Source of the DNA: Epiperipatus broadwayi | Lineage: Eukaryota; Onychophora; Udeonychophora; Euonychophora; Peripatidae | Direction of reading: 5' to 3' | Length of the DNA: 64,000 nucleotides | NCBI GenBank assembly: GCA_028023455.1 | Contig: JAQFVV010006827.1 | Location: 124,001 to 188,000, forward strand | Notes under the pieces: generated by a model | The model's database searches: none | What the model was told of the DNA's origin: nothing | Seen by the model: the letters and a program-made list of their open reading frames with translations, nothing else | Position numbers and translations under genes: made by a program | Shown: piece by piece, positions 12,649-22,912 of the stretch | Position numbering within the stretch: position 1 is the first letter of the stretch | How the letters are laid out: each line of letters begins with the position of its first letter

Positions 12649-12800
12649 ATGTCATATTATTATTACTATTTGCGGGATATTCCGTGTAGTGAAAAAGCTA
12701 AATGCTGACGTTTCAGTACAATATCAAGTACCTTCCTCAGAGCGTCCTCTTTCTCAAATCATAAGAATGCATCCCGCAAATAGTAATAATAATATGACAT
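12649..12800. repeat. 30-bp perfect inverted repeat flanking the Penelope hammerhead
   Basis: 12649-12678 and 12771-12800 are exact reverse complements (ATGTCATATTATTATTACTA and on). The 92 bases between them hold the complete ribozyme motif. The inverted repeat looks like terminal-repeat sequence of the Penelope-like element arranged head to head. Confidence 0.85.
12691..12755 (-). ncRNA. Type I hammerhead ribozyme of the Penelope-like element
   Basis: Minus strand, 5' to 3': stem I strand GAGAAAG (12755-12749), internal loop AGGAC, GCU, core CUGAGGA (12740-12734), stem II GGUAC / GUACU with an 8-base loop, core GAAA (12714-12711), minimal stem III AC / GU with no loop, cleavage base C (12707), then AGC, an internal loop and CUUUUUC closing 7 bp of stem I. 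Predicted cleavage lies between 12707 and 12706. The zero-loop stem III (palindrome ACGU) matches the established hammerheads of Penelope-like elements, which are thought to work better as dimers. One extra A at the start of stem II is a departure from consensus. Confidence 0.65.
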
Positions 12801-12824
12801 CTTTTATCCGTGAAAACATTAGAA

Positions 12825-12827
<3 letters not shown>

Positions 12828-12870
<43 letters not shown>
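12828..12870. repeat. (TA)n microsatellite
   Basis: An uninterrupted TA tract. The adjoining 60-codon + strand frame is an artefact of it. Confidence 0.9.
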
Positions 12871-12872
<2 letters not shown>

Positions 12873-13010
12873 GGAAGATGTAAATAGATAAATGATCATT
12901 ACATTTTTACATATATGTGTGTTCATATGTTGATTCTGAATTCGCTAATATTTAAAATGTACTGGTGGTTAAAAATAATAATGTTTATTACTAATTGTTT
13001 TAAAATTGTA

Positions 13011-13280
13011 AATATAGGGGATTTGAGCTCAGACTTTCAAGCACCCTCCTACTATCCACACTATCTCATACAACCGATACACATGACCACACACATGTAG
13101 AAAAGATAAATAATCACCAATATACAATATACCAACTGATGAGTGCTGGTTTAGCATGAAATACTTATATTGGTGGTTATTTATCTTTTCTACATGTGTG
13201 TGGTCATGTGTATCAGTTGTATGAGATAGGGTGGATAGTTGAATGGTGCTTGAAAGCCTGAGTTCAAATTCCCTATTATT
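13011..13280. mobile_element. Palindromic element, family A, copy A2 (internally deleted)
   Basis: The termini AAATATAGGG and CCCTATTA enclose two inverted arms of about 115 bases with the family blocks GACTTTCAAGCACC, ACATGACCACACACATG and AGATAAATAATCACCAATAT. The palindrome turns at the hammerhead region, so only the + strand arm keeps the ribozyme. Confidence 0.85.
13131..13174 (+). ncRNA. Hammerhead motif in A2, intact core
   Basis: ACCAA, then core CUGAUGA (13136-13142), stem II GUGC / GCAU with loop UGGUUUA, GAAA (13158-13161), short stem III within AUACUUAU, cleavage base A at 13169, then UUGGU pairing with ACCAA. The stem II base pair next to the core is G-U, not the usual G-C. Because the palindrome turns here, the element's own arm competes with stem I. 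Confidence 0.5.
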
Positions 13281-14133
13281 TTAAAAGAGATTTAAAAGTT
13301 ATAGTTGTGACAATATTCTAAAATGCTTTTGTTTCAAATTAAAATTCTAAGTAGATATCTTATTGGAAATGATATTTTATTTTGTAAAAAGAAGATGAGA
13401 CTAATAAAAAAGAAATATACTTTTTTTAAAAAAGAAGAGATGAACTTAAACATATTGATAACAACAAAATTCAACTTGTTGACCTCATTAATATGAAAAT
13501 AAGAAAATAGTATAAATAAGTCTATGACATTAAGTTGGTGCTCTTATTTTTCCGCTCATTATTTTGTTCTTATATATATTTCAGACACCTTAGTAAGTGA
13601 TATGTTTTTATAAAAGATATTATTTAATGCAGTACATACAAACTTTTAAAATGTTTTAAGTGAAAGCAGTATAATGAGAGGGTGAACAAAACCTAATGTT
13701 CACCCCAGAGGACTAACATAATTCTTTTGAAAAGCTTTGCAATAAAAGCTAAACGAAATTTATCATTTGTTGTAATGTTCTAAAAGTTTTACAGGGATTT
13801 TAAAATGCTAGCTTAATTCAATGTGGTTATACATATGCATGTGACTTTAAATGTATATGTGAGTGCTCAAAGGAAATAAAATTGACAAAGTGTAAAGGAT
13901 TCAGAAATAGAAATGATTCACTAATGGAATAATACAATTATAAAACACTAATAAAATATTAAATGTAAATTTACGTATGTATGTTTATCTATACTTTACA
14001 CCTATGGATTAACTGTTCATTGAAGGATAAAGTGATAACTATTTCAAATGAAATATTTAATAGCTGCAATATTAAATAAGAAACTCATCCTTCGAAATTA
14101 ATATGTATCTACATTCATATTATATATATATAT
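13281..14133. other. AT-rich non-coding sequence
   Basis: No gene or repeat was recognised between the two A palindromes. Confidence 0.5.
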
Positions 14134-14724
14134 ATATAGGATTTGAACTCAGATTTTCAAGCACCCTTCAACTATCCACACTATCTTATACAACTGATAC
14201 ACATGACCACGCACATGTAGAAAAGATAAATAATCACCAATATCCATGTTTCATGCTAAACCAGCACTCATCAGTTGGTGCAGATTATCATCTCCCACAC
14301 ATATATATAATCAGTGCTCAGTTTATATTAAGATAGCAAATCTTCATACTTTAATGGACAGGCTTCAATTTACTCCAACTTCCAACCTTTCAGCAATCCA
14401 TATCATTGAAAATCTGATGGTGAAAACTCAAATCCCATGCTGATTTTCAATGATATGGATGGCTGAAAGGTTGGAGGTTGGAGTAGATTGAAGCTTGTCC
14501 ATTAAAATATGAAGATTTGATATCTTAATATAAACTGAGCACTGATTTTATATATGTGTGGGAGATGATAATCTGGACCAACTGATAAGTGCTGGTTTAG
14601 CATGAAATACGTATATTGGTGATTATTTATCTTTTCTACATGTGTGTGGTCATGTGTATCAGTTGTATAAAGATAGTGTGGATAGTTGAAGGGTGCTTGA
14701 AAATCTGAGTTCAAATCCTCTATA
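14134..14724. mobile_element. Palindromic element, family A, copy A3
   Basis: Two arms of about 285 bases, close to perfect reverse complements, meet near 14425 with a loop of about 20-40 bases. The ends are TATAGGATTTGAACTC and GAGTTCAAATCCTCTATA. Internal landmarks are TGGACAGGCTTCAAT, the stretch TTTATATTAAGATAGCAAAT and the hammerhead block in each arm. Short arm frames on both strands are shadows. Young age is suggested by the high arm identity. Confidence 0.9.
14230..14288 (-). ncRNA. Hammerhead motif in A3 left arm
   Basis: Minus strand: AUAAUC, CACCAA, core CUGAUGA (14274-14268), stem II GUGC / GCAU, GAAA (14252-14249), then UUGGUG and GAUUAU. Stem I pairs as AUAAUC/GAUUAU plus ACCAA/UUGGU. 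Stem III (ACAUGGAU) is weak. The partner right arm at about 14580-14604 has CUGAUAA and is predicted dead. Confidence 0.5.
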
Positions 14725-15318
14725 CTTACAATTAATCTCCCAGGTTTGTGAAGAGTGCCTGGTTTTCAAATATATATATATATATATATACATACATATC
14801 AATGAAAACAGAATTATTAGGTTGCATATGATAACTTCTAACAAGATAATACTCAATAAAGGATTAATACTCTCAATATCTTACATAAAATTATTAGTTG
14901 TTAGTTTAGTGGAATAAACTGCAAATACTACATACTTTTTTGCCAGATTACTACATTCTAAATAATGGATTTTCTTAATTGATTATATACATATTTTTTG
15001 GAGCTTGGTGAAATTAATCTAAAGAGCATTAGAACTTTTGATGACGGAGATTATTCATTATTTACAGGTTGTTTAGTTTTATTTATAATTTAATATGACT
15101 GTTATATTTAAAAGAGTCAATTTTAACATATGTTTTATATGTGAGTGAATATTTAAGTGGCTACTTAATCAAAGAAAAATTATAATAGTTTTTTAAATTT
15201 TATGATTAGCGATTAAACTAGATTTTTGCTTAACAACTTCCTTGGGTTTGTTCAGTATCTGTCTAATGAATAAACTGTAACAAGTTATGACTTACTTTGT
15301 AATTTTATAAATAGTCCT
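14725..15318. other. AT-rich non-coding sequence
   Basis: A short TA tract lies near 14771-14789. Nothing else was recognised. Confidence 0.5.
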
Positions 15319-15323
15319 TCTGA

Positions 15324-15361
<38 letters not shown>

Positions 15362-15363
15362 TC

Positions 15364-15366
<3 letters not shown>
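15319..15366. repeat. Perfect 48-bp palindrome centred on (TA)n
   Basis: TCTGAATATAAT, then TA repeats, then the exact reverse complement. A second (TA)n tract follows to about 15418. Confidence 0.9.
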
Positions 15367-15420
<54 letters not shown>

Positions 15421-15421
<1 letters not shown>

Positions 15422-16380
15422 GGCTATTTTCCTCTGGTTTTAAAATGAATATTTTATCTAGCACCTTTTGATAGTTCAAACATATGCAACTTCATAGTTT
15501 TAATTTTAATTCTTATAGTATATTCATATCTTTCTTTTATTATTTATTTGTAAATAAATTATCATTATTATTTATTAAATTTGAATTTTATTTACATTAA
15601 TAAATATAAGTTATAGCAATCATAATTTATATAAAAATTAAACGTACGTACATAAAATCTAACTGGTGAGTAATATAAATATTATCATCATACTAGTGTT
15701 GACAATTAATCAAAAGTTAATCTAACATTTTCATTAATGGTTATTGATGTCAAAGCTATTAATAAATTTTATAAATATCTTTCATGCTTTAAATATAACA
15801 TAATTTAACACATATCAGTCTAAGAGTTATTTAAAAATAAATACCCATTGTAAATTTAATCATTAATCTTGAATATTATACCACCATAAATTTTAGATCA
15901 TCTTTTTTATAAAAGCCTGCTAAACTGTTATCCATTTCTTCAAGTATAGATTGATTTATCAACTGATATAGAATTATCAAATTTAGCTTGCACATGTATT
16001 CATTATATATTTATGTTATTTAGTTAGTATTATTTTAAATTCCAATTTTATAATTCATAGGATATTAATAAGAGCTAGCATTCTTTATTTTTTAATTATT
16101 GATTGTATTGATATAAATTAGGGATTTGAAGCAATGACGTATAAATAGAATCCTTTATCTTTTTATATTAATAATTTTATTATTATACATTTAGAAACCT
16201 TGATTTGATTTGAAGAATGTCTATCTCTTGGGCATTTTCCATTATTATAATTTTTGATGATTCACTTCATAGATCATACAAAATGATTTTTCTTGTATCT
16301 TATTCAATTTTTATTTCATGATAGATTGATACCTCAATTTAAGTACATGATGGTATTTTTCACATTGCTTTCATTTTATA
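15421..16380. other. AT-rich non-coding sequence
   Basis: No gene or repeat was recognised. Confidence 0.5.
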
Positions 16381-16425
16381 CTATATATATATATATTGTG
16401 CCAATATATATATATATATATATAT

Positions 16426-18124
16426 TGTGCCAAGGCCAATTTGGCACATGTATATAAAATAATTTTGTCTAAAAAAATTATTAAAATAAAAAAAAAATCT
16501 TTCGTAAAAGAGTTTGAAATAAAAGATTAAAAGTGGGAAGGGGGTTTTCTTACAGTCAAACTAAAAGGGTTATAAAAGAAAGTAAAGTTTTTCTAAATTA
16601 GTATTTGTAAAAATAAGTAATTTAAAATTTAAAAAAAAAATATAAATCTCTTTTCATTCAAGCTTATTATAATAAATTATATATGTGCGTGCGAGTGTAA
16701 ATAAATGTATGCGTGTTAGAATAATATATATATATATATAATATATGTAAATGAAAGTTAAAAAAGAAATTATATTTGGAAAACACAGCGATGGCTATTA
16801 AGTTAAATAAAGATTTATTTAAAAACACAGTGGTGGACTACTAATTAAAGATATGAAAACAACATGTTTTAAAATAGCTACTACTAATTAAACAATCGAC
16901 AAAAACATGTTGTCATAGGATTAATTACTAATGGAATTTCGACAACACCTATTGCACCTTTTGACGGAGGATATTAAAATGAAAACAATTCGGATACATA
17001 AATAGCCAGATTTTTTTTATCAGAAGGCAGTTTTATTCAGTCTAGTTTCCAGTGACAGTCTTGTTTCCATTCAGATAACAATTTTTATTATGTATTCAAA
17101 AACAAAAATGCATTGTCGAGCAGCTTTTGGAAATACACGCTCGTGCTTCAGCCTTTTTGTCCAACAAGATCATCAAAACCTGCCTGTGAAATAATGTCTG
17201 CATAACAACTCAGAAGTCCTCCGTCAAATGTTCAACTGTCTTCAAGAATAAAACCAATGGTTTTGCATAAAATCTCTTCAAAAAATGTCCAAATCTAACC
17301 GGTTAGATATAATCCATCAGAAGCAGCAGAAGCAGCCAACAACAAGCAATATCCCCATTCCAAAAATCCTAGGTAAACATTTATTTATTATCATTTATAC
17401 ATAGTAGCCACCGCTGTAATTTGTGAATATCAAGATTCAAATTATATGAACTCTATCATACATAAAATGAACTATTGATATGTGTGTTTAATTTTCAAAT
17501 GCTATTAATGTTTTATTATTATATTTGTGAATGATATATGAGTTAATATGTGTGTGATCATTATATCAGTGTTGTTAGTTAAATTAGATAAATACCAGTG
17601 TTCTATTATTAAAATCTACAAGAATATTTAAACTAGTTTAGAAATGTTAATTTCAAATGTGTGTGTATTATTAAATTATAAAGATGTTTAAATTTAGTAA
17701 ATTAATGTTAGTTAATAAATTGTCTTTAAAATTAAACTCTATCTGTTGGTCAATTCTTTTTATCAATCTCTTCTTACAAATATTTGATTATTGATTAAAA
17801 TTAGACTAAGCTAGTTAAGGGAATTGTTTCGAGCACTGGATTATGAGCTTACTACCCAGATACATTAGTCTTTAGACTAGCTGGCGCCCCAGGGTTTACC
17901 CCAAAACAAATAAAGTATTTGGATATTAGGGGTTTGAATCTAGCAGCCGAGATGGGCCATTGTTGATAGTTAAAGCTATCAATAAGATCTCTCATTTTGC
18001 TCGAACATGCCAGTTCGTCCCCGTAACATTTATAAGATTATAAATGTATTAGGAAGGAGTTTGAAACCGGCCAAAACTTATATATACGTATAAGTAGGTG
18101 GTTTCAGCGGTTCGACCCGGTACA
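16426..18124 (+). repeat. 5' LTR, 1.7 kb
   Basis: It starts TGTGCCAA, spacer, TTGGCACA (a terminal hairpin) and ends GACCCGGTACA. A TATA-like ACATAAATAG at 16996-17005 is retained in the 3' LTR and as TATAAATAGT in the solo LTR. A possible polyadenylation signal AATAAA is at 17247-17252. These suggest U3, R and U5 in the usual order, but the R boundaries are not visible. Confidence 0.88.
16996..17005 (+). promoter_or_regulatory. Putative LTR TATA box
   Basis: ACATAAATAG is conserved in position in all three LTR copies, with the solo copy improved to TATAAATAG. It precedes a conserved CAGTTTTATTCAG-type stretch about 35 bases downstream that could hold the start site. Confidence 0.45.
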
Positions 18125-18567
18125 TAAATGGCTATACCCAACTTGGGGCTGGACCTAAAGAAACAATAGTAAATAAATACTTTGTTTCTTGTTTAAAAAA
18201 ATTTTTTGATACAAAAGCTAAATTACATATGTTAAAGCATTCTAATTTTTTTTTTTTAAAAAAAGAATTGACCGAAAACTTTGTTTTCTTTAAATGAAAA
18301 GAGATTTACGCTATTTACGTTGGTTAAAATAAATCATTATGTTAAATTAGAGACAGGTAGATGTTTGGGCGGAGTTAAAGCATTAAGATTGGGTGGAGAA
18401 AAATGGACAAAGGAGGGGTGGAGTCAGTGTGTATTTCCAGTTTAGTGAGAAATAAATAAAATAATAATTAGTAAACTTATTAAAGTGAATAAAATACAGT
18501 ATTAAAAATAATGATAAAAAGTGTTTAAAATTATAAATTATAAAAAAAAAATAAAAATAAAGCCAAA

Positions 18568-19336
18568 ATGGAGACTCAAAGTAAAAATATAGAAAATAGC
18601 CCCAACAAGGAAAAAAGAGAAATCATAGCTTTACTAACCAGCATGTTTGAAAAACAAAAAGAAACAGCCGAAGAATATAAAAAATAGCTGAAGAGCTTAA
18701 AAACCAAAATAATGAAATGAAGAGTAAATTGGAAGGGCAATCTGAAATGCTTGAAAAGTTAAAGGACCAGATCAAAAGGGGCCAAAATAAAAGAAAAGAA
18801 GAATTTAGGGAAGAAATAGAAGAGATTGAAACACAAGTAAAAAATCAAGAGATTGTAGAAGAAGATTTTGTCAAAGAAAATAAGGAAGTTGAGGTCATCA
18901 AAGAGATAGTAGAGTCAGATAATAGTAAATATAGTAGTTTGGAAATAGAAATTCAATTAGAATCAGATAGCATTGCTACAGAGAAGTAGAAACAAATGTA
19001 GATCAAGAAATAGAAGAGAGACATAAGTTCAAGGTAGAAGATAGCGTTGAAAAGTTTTTACAAAAAGTTAAAAAGATTAAAGTAAAAGTTCGTGTTTGTT
19101 TTAAACGTAGATTTAAAATAAAAAGAAAGCATAGGAAAAAATATTCACGGTTAGGAAAAATACGACAGAGGTCTGTGAAGCTTAAAGGTTTTCTTATTTA
19201 CAAGGCAGAAAATAAAATGGAAAGAGAAAGAGATAAAATAGATTTTAATCGAGAGATAGAAGTGAGAATATGGAGTATTGTTTATGTTAGTGAATTAGTA
19301 GAAAGAAAAAAAAAAGAACCGCCGGACAAAAATTAA
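18568..19336 (+). pseudogene. gag-like ORF of the LTR element, two frameshifts
   Basis: The ATG at 18568 opens a 39-codon Lys/Glu-rich segment that stops at 18685. The protein-like pattern resumes in a second frame from 18684 through 18989 (MKSKLEGQSEMLEKLKDQIK and on), then in the third frame from about 18983 to the stop at 19334-19336 (EVETNVDQEIEERHKF, later VCFKRRFKIKRKHRKK). The first slip lies in an A run at 18679-18684. The N-terminal part is strongly charged, heptad-like coiled coil, and the C-terminal part is very basic, suiting nucleic-acid binding. No CCHC knuckle is visible. The position just after the 5' LTR supports a gag role; the sequence alone does not prove it. Confidence 0.6.
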
Positions 19337-19339
19337 AAA

Positions 19340-21200
19340 TATTTAATCTGACGGATTCACCGGCTTGACCTAGTTATTAATGACCATGGACTCAGAATAA
19401 TGGAAAATGTTTAACAAAGTTTAATGAAATAAAAATAACCTATAGTTTTTTTTTAAAAACAAATGTAAAAACAAGAATCAAAGTTAGTTTGAAAAATGAT
19501 TTAAATTAGTCTTAGTAAAATAAAATAACAATCTTAGAATTTTAAAATGTCAAAGCAACTATAAAACAATTTATGTCAAAACCCTCGATTATGTTTTATC
19601 AATTATATTGATATCTCAGCTCATAAGTCTAGAACATAGTGGAGCATGATGCAAACAAAATAAATGTGTAAAATCAAAATAGACAAGCAAAATGAAAAAT
19701 TTTTTTTGTTTTTTTTTTTTTAAAAAGGGGGAGAGTTAAAATAACGCTTTAAAAATAAAAATGAAATAAATAAGTGTATAATGAAAGTATTAATGAAAAT
19801 AAAACATTATCAAATAAAATTAAAAAAAAATTGTGTGTTAAATTAGGATTGAGGTGTGTGCAAGTATTTGGGCAAAGATATAAATTTCAGACCTGACTTG
19901 TTGGATTAAGCTTTTTCTTGTGGTGACTTTGTTCTACAGATGGGTAGTGCTAAGAATAAATAATACTGATGATGATGCACCAATAGAAAAGTCCTGGCAT
20001 ATAAAAATTAATAAATATGGAGGAAAAATTCCCAGTAACCAAATAAAATAAATATTTTAGTAAGTCAAATGTGCAGTAAAGATAGTCCTGCCATTCGCAA
20101 TCTTAAAGTCCCTTTACATGATCTGTTGTGCACAACAGTTGCCCATGCCATAGTCATGACTTCCACAAGAAAAAAAGTTGGTTTAAATCATCACAAAATC
20201 GATCTGTGTGTTGAATTGCCTTATACTTTGCTGCCTGCTTATTTTAATATGACATTTATTATCTAATGATGAAAATAAAAACTAAAAATGCACTCTAGAA
20301 ACACAGTTTTTTTCTCTTTCTGAGTACACGCATGTTAAAATAAAATAGTTTTGAATATACGTAAGTTAATAAAAGAAAATAAATAAATGGTTTAAAGTAA
20401 TCAAATCAAATAAAATCTTTGTATAATAATAAAGAGCAGTAAAATAAAATAGTTTTTTGAATATACGCACATTAATAAAAAAGTTAAGTAAATGATTTAA
20501 AATATGATTCCGTAATATAAATAAATATGTAAACTGATGTCTGTGATGGTTTAATAATAGTATCATAAAACTAATATTTAAAATGTTCATAAGGGTTTGA
20601 AAATAATATTCGAGATTAGATTAATATAAATAAATATGAAAACTGATGTCCTAGTTTAGAATAATATTGTGAGATTAGATTAATACAAATGTTAAAGTAA
20701 TGTTCATATGAATTTAAAATAAAGTTGTAAGATTAATAATAAAAAAATATAAAGTCAATCTAAGGTGCATTAAGAGCGTGTAAGTATCCATGTGTATATG
20801 CGTGCACATACACTGGTAATATTCGGTAAATACGATACCTCATGATGCGTATCTTAAATGTATTTACCCAGATATCCTTTTAGGTTATTTTCTTGGCACT
20901 GCTGCACCTTATGATGTGTGCAAAAAGGGATTTATTTATTATAGATTCCCTGTAAGCAAGTCCAGTAATAACTCGATATCTAGAATATTAGTGGGTGTAG
21001 AATTATGCTGCACGTATACACATGTGTAGGAATTTATCTAGAGCAAAAGGGAATGAGGATAGTCAAAACAGATTGCCCTTTGTATGTTAAGTAAAAGATA
21101 TTAAAAAGATAACTTAAAAAAATAATAAATTAATAAATCTTTAGAGTCAAGAATTAAATTTGCAAGAGATAAAATGGTCAAAAATGACACATTTTACTCT
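19340..21200. other. Interior of LTR element without recognisable pol
   Basis: All frames are broken by stops. One 65-codon + strand frame (20069-20266) resembles no RT, integrase or protease motif. A related stretch around ATATACG.A..TTAATAAAA is repeated at about 20353-20380 and 20461-20490, showing local duplication. Confidence 0.55.
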
Positions 21201-21204
21201 AAAC

Positions 21205-21213
21205 GGAGGGGGG
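21205..21213 (+). other. Polypurine tract
   Basis: GGAGGGGGG five bases before the 3' LTR is the expected primer site for plus-strand DNA synthesis. Confidence 0.7.
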
Positions 21214-21218
21214 TGTAT

Positions 21219-22912
21219 TGTGCCAAGGCCAATTTGGCACATGTATATAAAATAATTTTGTCTAAAAAAAAATTATTAAAATAAAAAAAAAATCTTTCGT
21301 AAAAGAGTTTGAAATAAAAGATTAAAAGTGGGAAGGGTTTTTTCTTAAAGTCAAACTAAAAGTGTTATAAAAGAAAGTAAAGTTTTTCTAAATTAGTATT
21401 CTTAAAAATAAGTAATTTAAAATTAAAAAAAAATAGAAATCTCTTTTCATTCAAGCTTATTATAATAAATTATATATGTGCATGCGAGTGTAAATAAATG
21501 TATGCGTGTTAGAATAATATATATAAAAAATATGTAAATGAAAGTTAAAAAAGGAATTATATTTGGAAAACACAGCGATGGCTATTAAGTTAAATAAAGA
21601 TTTATTTAAAAACACAGCGGTGGACTACTAATTAAAGATATGAAAACAACATGTTTTAAAATAGCTACTACTAATTAAACAATCGACAAAAACATGTTGT
21701 CATAGGATTAATTACTAATGGAATTTCGACAACACCTATTGCACCTTTTGACGGAGGATATTAAAATGAAAACAATTCGAATACATAAATAGCCAGATTT
21801 TTTTTATCGGAAGGCAGTTTTATTCAGTCTAGTTTCCAGTGACAGTCTTGTTTCCATTCAGATAACAATTTCTATTATGTATTCAAAAACAAAAATGCAT
21901 TGTTGAGCAGCTTTTGGAAATATACGCTCGTGCTTCAGCCTTTTTGTCCAACAAGATCATCAAAACCTGCCTGTGAAATAATGTCTGCATAACAACTCAG
22001 AAATCCTTCGTCAAACATTAAATTGTCTTCAAGAATAAAACCAATGGATTTGCATAAAATCTCTTCAAGAAACGTCCAAATCTAACCAGTTAGATATAAT
22101 CCATCAGAAGCAGCAGAAGCAGCTAACAACAAGCAATATCCCCGTTTCAAAAATCCTAGGTAAACATTTATTTATTATCATTTATACATAGTAGCCACCG
22201 CTGTAATTCATAAATATTCAAGATTCAAATTATATGAACTCTATCATACATAAAATGAACTATTGATATGTGTGTTTAAGTTTCAAATGCTATTAATGTT
22301 TTATTATTATATTTGTGAATGATATAGGAGTTAATATGTGTGTGATCATTATATCAGTGTTATTAGTTAAATTAGATAAATACCAGTGTTCTATTATCAA
22401 AATCTACAAGAATATTTAAACTAGTTTAGAAATGTTAATTTCAAATGTGTGTGTATTATTAAATTATAAAGATGTTTAAATTTAGTAAATTAATGTTAGT
22501 TAATAAATTGTCTTTAAAATTAAACTCTATCTGTCGGTCAATTCTTTTTATCAATCTCTTCTTACCAATATTTGATTATTGATTAAAATTAGACTGAGCT
22601 AGTTAAGGGAATTGTTTCGAGTGCTGGATTATGAGCCTACTGCCTGAATACGTTAGTCTTCAGACTAGCTGGCACTCCAGGGTTTACCCTGAAACAAATA
22701 AAGTATTTGGATAGTAGGGGTTTGAATCTAGCAGCTGAGATGGGCCATTGTTGATAGTTAAAGCTATCAATAAGATCTCCCATTTTGCTTGAATGTGCCA
22801 GTTCATTCCTGTAACATTTATAAGATTATAAATGTATTAGGAAGGAGTTTGAAACTGGCCAAAATTTATATATATGTATAAGTAGGTGGTTTCAACGGTT
22901 TGACCCGGTACA
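21219..22912 (+). repeat. 3' LTR, 1.7 kb
   Basis: Collinear with the 5' LTR, with the same termini and terminal hairpin. Most differences are transitions, noticeably dense in the last 300 bases. Confidence 0.88.

Larger units (their letters stand above)
16426..22912 (+). mobile_element. LTR retrotransposon, gag-like only, 6.5 kb
   Basis: Two direct repeats of about 1.7 kb (16426-18124 and 21219-22912), nearly identical by eye, begin TGTGCC and end GGTACA (TG...CA rule). A purine run (GGAGGGGGG, about 21205-21213) sits just before the 3' LTR and is the expected polypurine tract. The roughly 3.1-kb interior has a coiled-coil/basic gag-like frame near the 5' LTR and no recognisable protease, RT, RNase H or integrase. 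It is therefore best read as a non-autonomous or internally deleted element moved by a relative. It lies inside a (TA)n tract. The target duplication is compatible with ATAT but ambiguous in this repeat. Confidence 0.88.

Noticed and set aside
14103-14917. Several 65-77 codon frames on both strands
   Set aside because: They are the arms of palindrome A3. The same peptides recur at other A copies because the DNA repeats, and no codon constraint is visible.
15285-15479. Ile-Tyr repeat frames here and at other TA tracts (377-574, 10753-10992, 12689-12871, 41752-42018)
   Set aside because: Translated (TA)n or repeat arms; no independent coding evidence.
17370-17820. Leader intron inside the LTR (CCTAG/GTAAAC conserved in all copies)
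   Set aside because: A conserved donor-like site is visible, but there is no matching acceptor strong enough to support splicing.
18125-18150. Primer binding site assignment after the 5' LTR
   Set aside because: TGGCTATACCCAACTT begins with the expected TGG, but I could not match it to a particular tRNA 3' end from memory.
20069-20266. 65-codon frame in the LTR element as a pol fragment
   Set aside because: No RT, RNase H, protease or integrase motif.
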